From Pseudomonadota bacterium (lineage in GTDB: Bacteria; Pseudomonadota; Alphaproteobacteria; Sphingomonadales; Sphingomonadaceae), in contig JAFAGN010000166.1 in assembly GCA_023422695.1 (NCBI GenBank), positions 1 through 6,054 on the forward strand: a DNA stretch of 6,054 bases, written 5' to 3'. Shown here piece by piece: positions 1 to 4,976 of the stretch. Within the stretch, counting starts at the first letter, position 1. The number at the start of each line of letters is the position of its first letter. Both the position numbers and the translations under genes were made by a program. The notes under the pieces are model-generated. The model saw only the letters and a list, made by a program, of their open reading frames with translations, ran no database searches and was not told where the DNA came from.

Positions 1-57
1 CGGCCCCCAGCACGCAACCGTCGTCGCCCCTCCACCCTTCGCTTCGCGAACGGTCCC

Positions 58-84
58 CCTCCCCACGGCTTCGTCGCAGGGAGG
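58..84 (-). terminator. Weak stem-loop just past the pyrD stop
   Basis: A 6-bp inverted repeat (CCTCCC at 58-63, GGGAGG at 79-84) with a 15-nt loop lies immediately after the pyrD stop codon, on the side where pyrD transcription would end. There is no T-run behind it, so it is at best a weak or factor-assisted 3' structure. The rest of positions 1-86 is C-rich non-coding sequence in which I see no gene. Confidence 0.22.
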
Positions 85-86
85 AT

Positions 87-1157
87 TTATTTGCCCACCC
101 CCACCGCGTCGCTCACCCGCGCGAACCCGTCCCGCACGGCCAGCTTTTCCAGCCCGTGCGCAATCCGCGCTGCGAGCCCCGGCCCGGCATAGACCATCGC
201 CGAATATATCTGCACCAGGCCGGCCCCGGCACGGATGCGCTCCCACGCCGCCTCTGCGGAGGCGATGCCGCCCGCCGCAACCAGCGGTACCCTGCCCCCG
301 CTCGCAACGTGGAAATCGCGGACCCGCTGCAACGCCAGTTCGGCGAGCGGAGCGCCCGATAGCCCGCCCGCCTCCGCGGCGTGGCGCGATGCCAGCGCAG
401 GGCGCGTGATCGTCGTGTTCGACACGATCACCGCGGCCAGCCCCTTGTCGATCGCCACCGCGACGATGTCGTCGATGTCGGCGGGCTCCAGATCGGGTGC
501 GACCTTCAGGAACACCGGTTTGGCCGCGCCCACGGGCTGCGCCGCAGCTACTCCGTCGAGCAGCGCCTCGAGCGCGCCCTTGTCCTGCAAGGCGCGCAGT
601 CCGGGCGTATTCGGCGAGCTGATGTTAACGGTCAGATAATCGGCAAGCGGCGCCATCGCCGTGGTTCCCTTGGCGTAGTCTGCGATCCGGTCGGCGCTAT
701 CCTTGTTGGCGCCGATATTGATGCCGAGCGGCACCGGCAGCCCGTGGCGGCGCAGGCACGCGATCCGCTCTGCCGCTTTTTCCTGCCCGCCATTGTTGAA
801 CCCCATGCGATTGATCACCGCGCCATCCTCGACCAGCCGGAACAGGCGCGGGCGCGGATTGCCCTCCTGCGGCAGCGGGGTCAGCGTGCCCACCTCGACA
901 AAGCCGAAACCGAAATGCGGCATCGCATGCGCGACGCGCGCGTCCTTGTCGAAACCGGGTGCCAGCCCGACCGGATTGGGGAAATGCAGCCCGGCAAATT
1001 CGATCGCCAGCACTGGGCCGGTCAGCGCACTTCGCGCCCGCGGCAGCGGCTGGAGCGCGGTCAGCGTCAGATTATGCGCCGCCTCGCCATCGGTGGCGTG
1101 GACGATCGGGCGGACCAGCGCATAGGCAGCATCGGCGGCAGAGGCAAAGAGCGACAT
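87..1157 (-). CDS. pyrD: Dihydroorotate dehydrogenase (quinone), class 2
   Basis: PyrD oxidises dihydroorotate to orotate with FMN and passes electrons to membrane quinone; it is the fourth step of de novo UMP synthesis and sits at the inner face of the cytoplasmic membrane. The 356-residue product matches class 2 length. Seen in order: an N-terminal helical segment (about 1-40, with RPIVHATDGEAAHNLTL) typical of the quinone- and membrane-binding extension of class 2; GLAPGFDKD (64-72); the block GFVEVGTLTPLPQEGNPRPR (85-104); NRMGFNNGG (116-124); GINIGANK (145-152); VNISSPNTPGLR (177-188), where Ser181 corresponds to the class 2 catalytic serine; LKVAPDL (217-223); VSNTTITRP (245-253); GGLSGAPL (264-271); and the phosphate-binding end VAAGGIAS/IYSAMVYAGP. 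The ATG at 1157 gives the family's usual N-terminus. The frame stays open further upstream to 1415, but that stretch has no family similarity and overlaps the divergent gene. No clear Shine-Dalgarno is visible. The gene stands alone here. Confidence 0.97.
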   Translation of the reverse strand: MSLFASAADAAYALVRPIVHATDGEAAHNLTLTALQPLPRARSALTGPVLAIEFAGLHFPNPVGLAPGFDKDARVAHAMPHFGFGFVEVGTLTPLPQEGNPRPRLFRLVEDGAVINRMGFNNGGQEKAAERIACLRRHGLPVPLGINIGANKDSADRIADYAKGTTAMAPLADYLTVNISSPNTPGLRALQDKGALEALLDGVAAAQPVGAAKPVFLKVAPDLEPADIDDIVAVAIDKGLAAVIVSNTTITRPALASRHAAEAGGLSGAPLAELALQRVRDFHVASGGRVPLVAAGGIASAEAAWERIRAGAGLVQIYSAMVYAGPGLAARIAHGLEKLAVRDGFARVSDAVGVGK

Positions 1158-1240
1158 GGCCCGCCATTGCGCGTCCCGCGCGGCTATGGCAAGCCCCGCA
1201 TCAACCCATCGGGCGTTACCCAAAAGCCTTCGGAAAAACC

Positions 1241-1254
1241 GGGAGAAAATCGTG
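1241..1254 (+). promoter_or_regulatory. Shine-Dalgarno plus GTG start of the DUF885 lipoprotein
   Basis: GGGAG at 1241-1245 lies 6 nt before a GTG at 1252. This pair fixes the start: it places an ideal short lipoprotein signal (basic N-terminus, hydrophobic run, lipobox) at the very beginning of the protein. The in-frame ATG at 1156 would instead overlap the pyrD start on the other strand and put about 32 irrelevant residues before the signal. Confidence 0.75.
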
Positions 1255-3072
1255 TCGCAGCTTCGCCTTATCGCTCGTCTGTCCACCGGCCTTGCGCTAC
1301 TTGCCGTCGCGGGCTGTGCACCAGCCGCGGTGCAGGAGGCGCCCGCTACTGCGGCAGCAGTGCCCGCCACCGATGCGGTGCCTGCCGGAGCGAACCTCGC
1401 ACAATTCTTTGACAATTATGACGCAGCGCAGCTGTCGCTCAGCCCGCAGGGCAAAGCCTACCGCGGGATTCGCGACGCCGATTACGGCCGCTGGAACGAC
1501 GTCAGCGACGAGGCTGCGATCGCAAACCACAAGCTGCAGCAAGCCACCGCCGCCGCGATGCGCGGCAGTTTTGACCCGGCCAAAATGTCGACCGACGAGG
1601 CGCTGTCGTTCGAGCTGTTCAATGCGCAGGCGGCGCGCGCCGAACGATTGTTCCCGTTCCGCGATCGCGGCTATGTGTTCGACCAGATGAACGGCCCGCA
1701 AAGCCAGCTGCCCGCTTTCCTGATCAACATCCACCGCGTCGCCAATCCCGCCGAGGCCGAGGCCTATATCGCGCGCATCCGCGGGCTGGGTCCGGTGCTC
1801 GATGCGTTGACCGCGCAGTCGGTGGCGCGGGCCGCCAATGGCGTCCAGCCGCCAAAGTGGGTCTATGCCTATCTGATTTCGGACATCGGCAATTTGCAGG
1901 GGCCGAACAATGCGGTGATCGAGGACATAACCGCGAAAGTCGCCAAGCTCGACATCGATGCCGCCGAAAAGGCGCGGTTGACCGCAGCGGCCAAAGCCGC
2001 CTGGGCGGAAAGCGCCGGTCCCGCCTATGGCCGCCTGCTAACCGAGATGAAGCGCCAGCAGGCAAGCGCCCCGACGCAGGACGGCGTGTGGCGGCTGCCC
2101 GACGGCAAGGCCTATTATGAAGCGCTGCTCGCCAATTACACGACCACGGACATGACCGCGACACAGATCCACGACCTCGGCCTCGCCGAAGTCGCGCGCA
2201 TCCACGGCGAGATGAAGGCGATCATGGCCAAGGTCGGGTTCAAGGGGACGCTGCAGCAGTTCTTCGACCATCTGCGCACCAGCCCGCAATATTATCACAC
2301 GACGCGCGAGGCCTATCTCGCCGAAGTCGATGCGCGCACGAAGGCGATGGAGGCGCGGCTTCCCGCCTTTTTCAACACGCTGCCCAAGGCCGCGTTGCAG
2401 GTGAAGGCGGTCGAGGCGTTCCGCGAAAAATCGGCGGGCAAGGCGTTCTACCAATCGCCGTCGCCCGACGGGTCGCGCCCCGGCACCTATTATGTGAACC
2501 TGTACGATCTGCGCGACATGCCCAAGACCGAGTTGGAAGCGCTGGCCTATCATGAGGGCGTCCCAGGGCATCATCTGCAGCGCGCGGTGCAGACCGAGCT
2601 GACCGGCCTGCCGCCCTTCCGCCGCTTTGGCGGTTTCACCGCTTATACCGAAGGCTGGGGGCTCTATTCGGAGGAGCTTGCCAAGGACATGGGTTTCTAT
2701 ACCGATCCCTACAGCGATTTCGGGCGGCTGGGCATGGAGCTTTGGCGCGCGTGCCGCCTGGTCGTCGACACCGGCATCCACGACAAGCGCTGGAGCCGCG
2801 AACAGGCGATCAAATATCTCAAGGACAATACCCCCAACCCCGATGGCGACATCGAAAAGGCGATCGAGCGCTATATCGTCTATCCTGGGCAGGCGACCGC
2901 CTATCTGATCGGCAAGCTCAAGATCATGGAACTCCGCGGCCGCGCGCAGGCGGCGATGGGCGCCAAGTTCGATTACCGCGCCTTTCATGACGTCGTGCTC
3001 GAATCGGGACCGGTGCCGCTCGACATCCTCGAACGACGCGTCGATGCGTGGATCGCGGCCCAAAAAAGCTAA
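1252..3072 (+). CDS. DUF885-family putative zinc-metallopeptidase lipoprotein
   Basis: A 606-residue exported protein of the DUF885 family, whose members look like metal-dependent peptidases but mostly lack assigned substrates. Seen: a lipoprotein signal peptide (residues 1-21, ending LLAVAG before Cys22); residue 23 is Ala rather than Asp, which favours the outer membrane under the usual sorting rule. A low-complexity Ala/Pro/Thr linker follows (about 23-50), then a mostly helical body. The probable active site is HEGVPGHH (434-441), a variant HExxH-like motif with two His ligands and a Glu. It is followed by YTEGWGLYSEEL (from 465), whose Glu467 could be a third metal ligand. The C-terminal block (YPGQATAYLIGKLKIMELR, then FHDVVLESGPVPL) is typical of the family. 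The length is normal and the frame intact. It diverges from pyrD with no obvious functional link. Role inferred: periplasm-facing peptide hydrolysis; substrate unknown. Family assignment is firm, catalytic activity is inference. Confidence 0.9.
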   Translation: MSQLRLIARLSTGLALLAVAGCAPAAVQEAPATAAAVPATDAVPAGANLAQFFDNYDAAQLSLSPQGKAYRGIRDADYGRWNDVSDEAAIANHKLQQATAAAMRGSFDPAKMSTDEALSFELFNAQAARAERLFPFRDRGYVFDQMNGPQSQLPAFLINIHRVANPAEAEAYIARIRGLGPVLDALTAQSVARAANGVQPPKWVYAYLISDIGNLQGPNNAVIEDITAKVAKLDIDAAEKARLTAAAKAAWAESAGPAYGRLLTEMKRQQASAPTQDGVWRLPDGKAYYEALLANYTTTDMTATQIHDLGLAEVARIHGEMKAIMAKVGFKGTLQQFFDHLRTSPQYYHTTREAYLAEVDARTKAMEARLPAFFNTLPKAALQVKAVEAFREKSAGKAFYQSPSPDGSRPGTYYVNLYDLRDMPKTELEALAYHEGVPGHHLQRAVQTELTGLPPFRRFGGFTAYTEGWGLYSEELAKDMGFYTDPYSDFGRLGMELWRACRLVVDTGIHDKRWSREQAIKYLKDNTPNPDGDIEKAIERYIVYPGQATAYLIGKLKIMELRGRAQAAMGAKFDYRAFHDVVLESGPVPLDILERRVDAWIAAQKS

Positions 3073-3121
3073 TAAAAAAACAAAGTTCGCGCTTGACGCG
3101 CAGGGATGGAACGCAAATGAT
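3061..3121 (+). promoter_or_regulatory. Probable sigma-70 promoter of the araC-type gene
   Basis: TTGACG (3093-3098) and AATGAT (3116-3121) are separated by exactly 17 nt. The -35 box matches consensus at 5 of 6 positions and the -10 box at 4 of 6. Just upstream, 3061-3084 is strikingly A-rich for this GC-rich genome and could act as an UP element. Transcription would start near 3128, leaving a leader of about 44 nt before the ATG at 3172. The A-rich part overlaps the stop codon of the preceding gene. I see no intrinsic terminator between the two genes. Confidence 0.5.
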
Positions 3122-3129
3122 TTGTTCCA
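3107..3129. promoter_or_regulatory. Dyad overlapping the -10 of the araC-type gene
   Basis: TGGAAC (3107-3112) and GTTCCA (3124-3129) form a perfect 6-bp inverted repeat, with a second nested palindrome AAATgATTT (3115-3123) between them. It covers the proposed -10 and start-site region, where a repressor or an autoregulator could bind. No known operator is recognised. Its function is inferred only from symmetry and position. Confidence 0.4.
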
Positions 3130-3171
3130 GATAACAAGGCAGCTGCGGAAAGGCTGTCGGGGCTGGGTCTC

Positions 3172-4059
3172 ATGTCAGAAGAATCATCGTCGCGTGACAG
3201 CGTTGACGGCAGCGCGCCGTTCGAATTGCACTATTTTCCGCCCGATCCCGATCTGGCGGACATGGTGTCGAGCTTCTATTTTGCGCGGCTCAACATGCCG
3301 AAATTCGACGAATATGAACGCGCCGACCGGCCGCAGTTCCGCTTCGTCACCAACGCCGACGGCGAATATGTCTTTGCCGATGGCCATCGCGCCACCGTGA
3401 CGCGCGCGATCATCATCGGCCCGACCAGCGGACGGGTTCGCGCGATCAGCAACTGCCCGGCGCAATTGTTCGGATTTGGCCTGTTGCCCGCCGGCTGGGC
3501 GGCGCTGATGGGCGACGACGCCGACAAGCTGACCGACCGCGCGATCGACGCCACCAACCGGTTCGGGCCGTGGATCGAAGAGGTCGCGAGCGCGCTGGAG
3601 CAGGCAGCGGATGTCGAGGCGCGGTTGATTATCGGCAATAATTTCGCCCGCGAGGTGCTGACGCGTGGCGAAGCGCCACCTTTGTGGTTCATCCGCACGG
3701 TCGACGAATGGCTGACCGCATCGCCCTCGCCGCAAGTTCCCGATCTCGTCGGCGCCACCGGCATGTCGATCCGCTCGGTCGAACGGATGACCAAACATTA
3801 TTACGGCCTGTCACCGCGAATGCTGGCGCGCAAATATCGCGCGGTGCGCGCTGCATCGGCACTGGCGCGCGGCGAAGGGCTCGATGCCGCGCAGCTTGGC
3901 GACGCATTCTACGACCAGTCGCATCTGATCCGCGAGATCAAGCGCTTCGCCGGTGCGACGCCGGGCCAACTCAGCAAGCCGACCAATTATACCGAAGCGA
4001 CGACCCGCGGGCGCAAGCAGCTCGCCGGCAAGGTCGGCCCGATTGTGTCGGAGACTTAG
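3172..4059 (+). CDS. AraC-family transcriptional regulator
   Basis: A 295-residue cytoplasmic DNA-binding regulator. The C-terminal third is a two-helix-turn-helix AraC/XylS domain: the first HTH lies around residues 189-210 (LVGATGMSIRSVERMTKHYY) and the second around 237-258. The family signature FYDQSHLIREIKRFAGATPG begins at 246. The N-terminal part (about 17-170) is a sensor or oligomerisation domain with no ligand-binding residues that I can assign. It opens with YFPPDPDLADMVSSFYF, a start I associate with sphingomonad AraC proteins of unknown ligand. The ATG at 3172 is the first reasonable start, but it has only a weak GGGG (3159-3162) as ribosome-binding site. The gene is separated by about 100 bp and its own promoter from the peptidase gene, and is followed by a large inverted repeat. 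The target genes and effector cannot be told from the window. The short basic tail after about 275 is poorly conserved in character. Confidence 0.9.
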   Translation: MSEESSSRDSVDGSAPFELHYFPPDPDLADMVSSFYFARLNMPKFDEYERADRPQFRFVTNADGEYVFADGHRATVTRAIIIGPTSGRVRAISNCPAQLFGFGLLPAGWAALMGDDADKLTDRAIDATNRFGPWIEEVASALEQAADVEARLIIGNNFAREVLTRGEAPPLWFIRTVDEWLTASPSPQVPDLVGATGMSIRSVERMTKHYYGLSPRMLARKYRAVRAASALARGEGLDAAQLGDAFYDQSHLIREIKRFAGATPGQLSKPTNYTEATTRGRKQLAGKVGPIVSET

Positions 4060-4077
4060 GCGCTCGGACAAGCAGTT

Positions 4078-4152
4078 TTCACCGTAGCCCTGAGTCTGTC
4101 GAAGGGCGCCTCTCGGATAGACGCCCTTCGACAGGCTCAGGGCTACGGTGAA
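4078..4152. repeat. 75-nt inverted repeat, REPIN-like palindromic element
   Basis: Arms of 31 nt (4078-4108 and 4122-4152) are reverse complements except at one position, which would be a G-U pair in RNA; the loop is 13 nt. Each arm contains a smaller palindrome of the type GCCCTGAG...TCGAAGGGC. Each begins at its outer side with GTAG, a feature described for REP sequences mobilised by RAYT (REP-associated tyrosine) transposases. Two REPs facing each other match the architecture called a REPIN or BIME. The element starts 18 bp after the stop of the AraC-type gene, so it could also block transcription or protect mRNA 3' ends; there is no T-run behind it. No RAYT gene is in the window. A second family member lies at 4878-4968. 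Confidence 0.8.
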
Positions 4153-4255
4153 TATGTCGCCGTATCGCTCGCTGCTGCCCCCCCCAAATAGACCACCAAA
4201 AATCTGAGCTAAGCCGTTTTTGGCGTTTCCGTACAATCGCGAATCATCGCGCGGG
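4153..4255. other. Gene-free spacer with two small inverted repeats
   Basis: No convincing coding sequence is seen here. It holds a C8 run (4178-4185), an inverted repeat CCAAAAA (4196-4202) with TTTTTGG (4217-4223) around a 14-nt loop, and CGCGA (4238-4242) with TCGCG (4247-4251) around a 4-nt loop. These may be binding sites or RNA structure upstream of the predicted transcript that ends at 4358. None matches an operator I can name. Confidence 0.35.
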
Positions 4256-4358
4256 CATAATCCAGCCTTGCGACCCAGAAGAGCTCATCCTCTGACGAGG
4301 ACTGAGACCTTCATCTCGGCACTCATTTGGCCCCGGCCAGGTGGGTGCCTTTTTTTTT
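4256..4358 (+). ncRNA. Candidate small RNA of about 90 nt
   Basis: A possible -10 box CATAAT (4256-4261, 5 of 6 to consensus) would start transcription near 4268; no good -35 box is seen, which weakens the case. The predicted transcript folds a first hairpin at 4284-4306: CTCATCCTC pairs with GAGGA-TGAG around a TGAC loop, with one bulged C. A short single-stranded stretch (4307-4317, ACCTTCATCTC) follows, and it ends in a strong terminator hairpin with nine Ts. This hairpin, linker, terminator-with-U-tail layout is typical of trans-acting bacterial small RNAs, and the pyrimidine-rich linker would be a natural pairing region. I do not recognise an Rfam family. Alternatives: the 3' end of a long araC leader or trailer, or a small leader peptide region, though no good small ORF with a ribosome-binding site is seen. 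Confidence 0.4.
4318..4358 (+). terminator. Strong rho-independent terminator
   Basis: Positions 4318-4331 pair with 4336-4349 to give a continuous 14-bp stem (11 Watson-Crick and 3 G-U pairs) closed by a CCCG loop. Nine consecutive Ts (4350-4358) follow directly. It works only for rightward transcription. It ends either a candidate small RNA or read-through from the AraC-type gene about 260 bp upstream, and it insulates the suf promoter that lies just downstream. Confidence 0.85.
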
Positions 4359-4384
4359 CTTCATCGGCGGGTAGCGCCGCTTGG

Positions 4385-4415
4385 TTGCACCGCAGCAGAG
4401 CTTCGCCTATATAAG
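4385..4415 (+). promoter_or_regulatory. Probable suf operon promoter
   Basis: TTGCAC (4385-4390) is followed after 17 nt by TATATA (4408-4413). An overlapping TATAAG (4410-4415) is a better -10 by sequence (5 of 6), at 19-nt spacing. Either gives a start near 4420 and a leader of about 45-50 nt before the regulator ATG. The -35 is weak (3 of 6), as is usual for promoters aided or controlled by a regulator. The region is unusually AT-rich for this genome. Confidence 0.5.
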
Positions 4416-4436
4416 TGGAGTAATTTACTCCAGTTA
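4412..4436. promoter_or_regulatory. 25-bp dyad, likely operator of the suf regulator
   Basis: The core is a perfect palindrome, TGGAGTAA (4416-4423) and TTACTCCA (4425-4432) around one T. After one mismatch on each side it continues with TAA (4412-4414) and TTA (4434-4436), making 11 of 12 pairs. It overlaps the proposed -10 and start site and lies 33 bp before the start of an Rrf2-family gene. Length, AT-rich centre and the GA-T...A-TC spacing resemble the E. coli IscR type 1 site, although the bases differ at several positions. Autoregulation is the simplest reading; the binding protein is inferred, not shown. Confidence 0.65.
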
Positions 4437-4459
4437 AGAATCGTTCGCAACTTGCGGAC

Positions 4460-4471
4460 GGAGAAGCGATG
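4460..4471 (+). promoter_or_regulatory. Ribosome binding site of the suf regulator
   Basis: GGAGAAG (4460-4466), with its GGAG core 5 nt before the ATG at 4469, is a good Shine-Dalgarno. It settles this ATG as the start, which also gives the conserved N-terminus MRLSNLADYAV. Confidence 0.75.
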
Positions 4472-4975
4472 CGCCTGTCCAACCTTGCCGATTATGCCGT
4501 GGTGCTGATGAGCGCTGCCGCCCGCCAGTGCGGGTCGGTGCCGATTCACGCCGGCATGCTTGCCGAACAGACAGGAATCCCGGGGCCGACGGCGCAAAAG
4601 CTGGTGAGCGGGCTGGCGCGCGCCGGATTGCTGGTCGCTTCGCGGGGCAGCGGCGGCGGCGTGCGCCTCGCGCGGCCCGCGGCGGCGATCAGCGTTGCCG
4701 ACATCATCGAAGCCGTTGAAGGCCCGATCGCCCTCACCTCCTGCGTTGCCGAAGGACGGCACGATTGCTCGCTCGAAGGCAGCTGCAAGGTGCAGCCGCA
4801 TTGGAGCGTCGTGAACGGCGCGGTGCGCGGGGCGCTGGCGGAAATCAGTTTGGCGAGTTTGAGTGTTGCTCCCAAAGCGGTTCGCCCTGAGCTTGTCGAA
4901 GGGCCGTCCTTCCTTGCTCGCGGCGATTCAGAGAAGAACAGTGCTTCGACAAGCTCGGCACGAGCGGGTGTGTGA
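4469..4975 (+). CDS. SUF system Fe-S assembly regulator (Rrf2/IscR-like) with repeat-derived tail
   Basis: An Rrf2-family transcription factor of 168 residues, expected to sense Fe-S cluster status and control the suf operon it begins. Residues 1-65 form the winged helix-turn-helix (MRLSNLADYAVVLM; HTH around LAEQTGIPGPTAQKLVSGL, 31-49; wing with SRGSGGGVRLARP, 58-70). A dimerisation helix follows (ISVADIIEAVEGP, 74-86). The cluster-binding loop holds Cys92, Cys100 and Cys106, spaced C-x7-C-x5-C as I recall for the iron regulator RirA; E. coli IscR has C-x5-C-x5-C. His111 is a possible fourth ligand. The natural fold seems to end near residue 131-136. Residues about 137-167 (PELVEG, then STSSARAG) are the translation of a palindromic repeat, making the protein longer than the usual 135-150 or so. 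It is followed one base later by sufB. I assign it to the suf-specific Rrf2 subgroup rather than to isc; the exact name is uncertain. Confidence 0.92.
   Translation: MRLSNLADYAVVLMSAAARQCGSVPIHAGMLAEQTGIPGPTAQKLVSGLARAGLLVASRGSGGGVRLARPAAAISVADIIEAVEGPIALTSCVAEGRHDCSLEGSCKVQPHWSVVNGAVRGALAEISLASLSVAPKAVRPELVEGPSFLARGDSEKNSASTSSARAGV
4878..4968. repeat. Palindromic repeat inside the regulator's 3' end
   Basis: Two REP-like units face each other. Unit one (4884-4904) has stem GCCC/GGGC, and unit two (4941-4961, opposite strand) has stem GTGC/GCAC. Both share the 13-nt core GAGCTTGTCGAAG. The outer ends (CGGTTCG, 4878-4884; CGAGCGG, 4961-4967) are also roughly inverted. It belongs to the same family as the 75-nt element at 4078-4152, but its arms have diverged. 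It lies wholly in frame in the suf regulator and ends 8 bp before the sufB ATG. Confidence 0.8.
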
Positions 4976-4976
4976 T

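Noticed and set aside
1156..1251. ATG at 1156 as the start of the DUF885 gene
   Set aside because: It would overlap the pyrD start and place about 32 non-signal residues before the lipoprotein signal. The GTG at 1252 has a good Shine-Dalgarno and an ideal signal peptide.
381..1412. Long plus-strand open frame opposite pyrD
   Set aside because: It is an antisense shadow of high-GC coding sequence: arginine-rich translation, no recognisable domain, and the opposite strand is a clear enzyme.
1158..1415. Extension of pyrD upstream in an open frame (to 1415 on the minus strand)
   Set aside because: The added 86 residues are low-complexity Ala-rich sequence with no dihydroorotate dehydrogenase similarity, and they overlap the start of the divergent lipoprotein gene. 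The ATG at 1157 gives the normal family N-terminus.
2038..3063. 341-residue minus-strand open frame opposite the peptidase gene
   Set aside because: It mirrors the codon structure of the real gene on the other strand, with no family motifs and no start context.
4078..4152. Inverted repeat as a simple rho-independent terminator of the AraC-type gene
   Set aside because: No T-run follows either side, and the same sequence core recurs within a coding region at 4878-4968, so it is better called an interspersed repeat.
4284..4306. Guanidine-II (mini-ykkC) riboswitch because of an ACGA in a hairpin
   Set aside because: That class needs two hairpins each with ACGR as the tetraloop. Here the loop is TGAC, ACGA runs into the stem, and there is only one such hairpin.
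4256..4358. Known housekeeping RNA (tmRNA, 6S, SRP RNA, RNase P RNA)
   Set aside because: The length and the conserved sequence blocks of those RNAs do not match, and no tRNA-like end or SRP loop is present.
4220..4414. Small plus-strand ORF across the terminator region
   Set aside because: It reads through the terminator hairpin and T-run and has no ribosome-binding site; its translation looks random.
4078..4968. Insertion sequence or composite element bounded by the two repeats
   Set aside because: No transposase gene lies between them; the interval holds a normal suf promoter and regulator, and the two repeats are diverged from each other.
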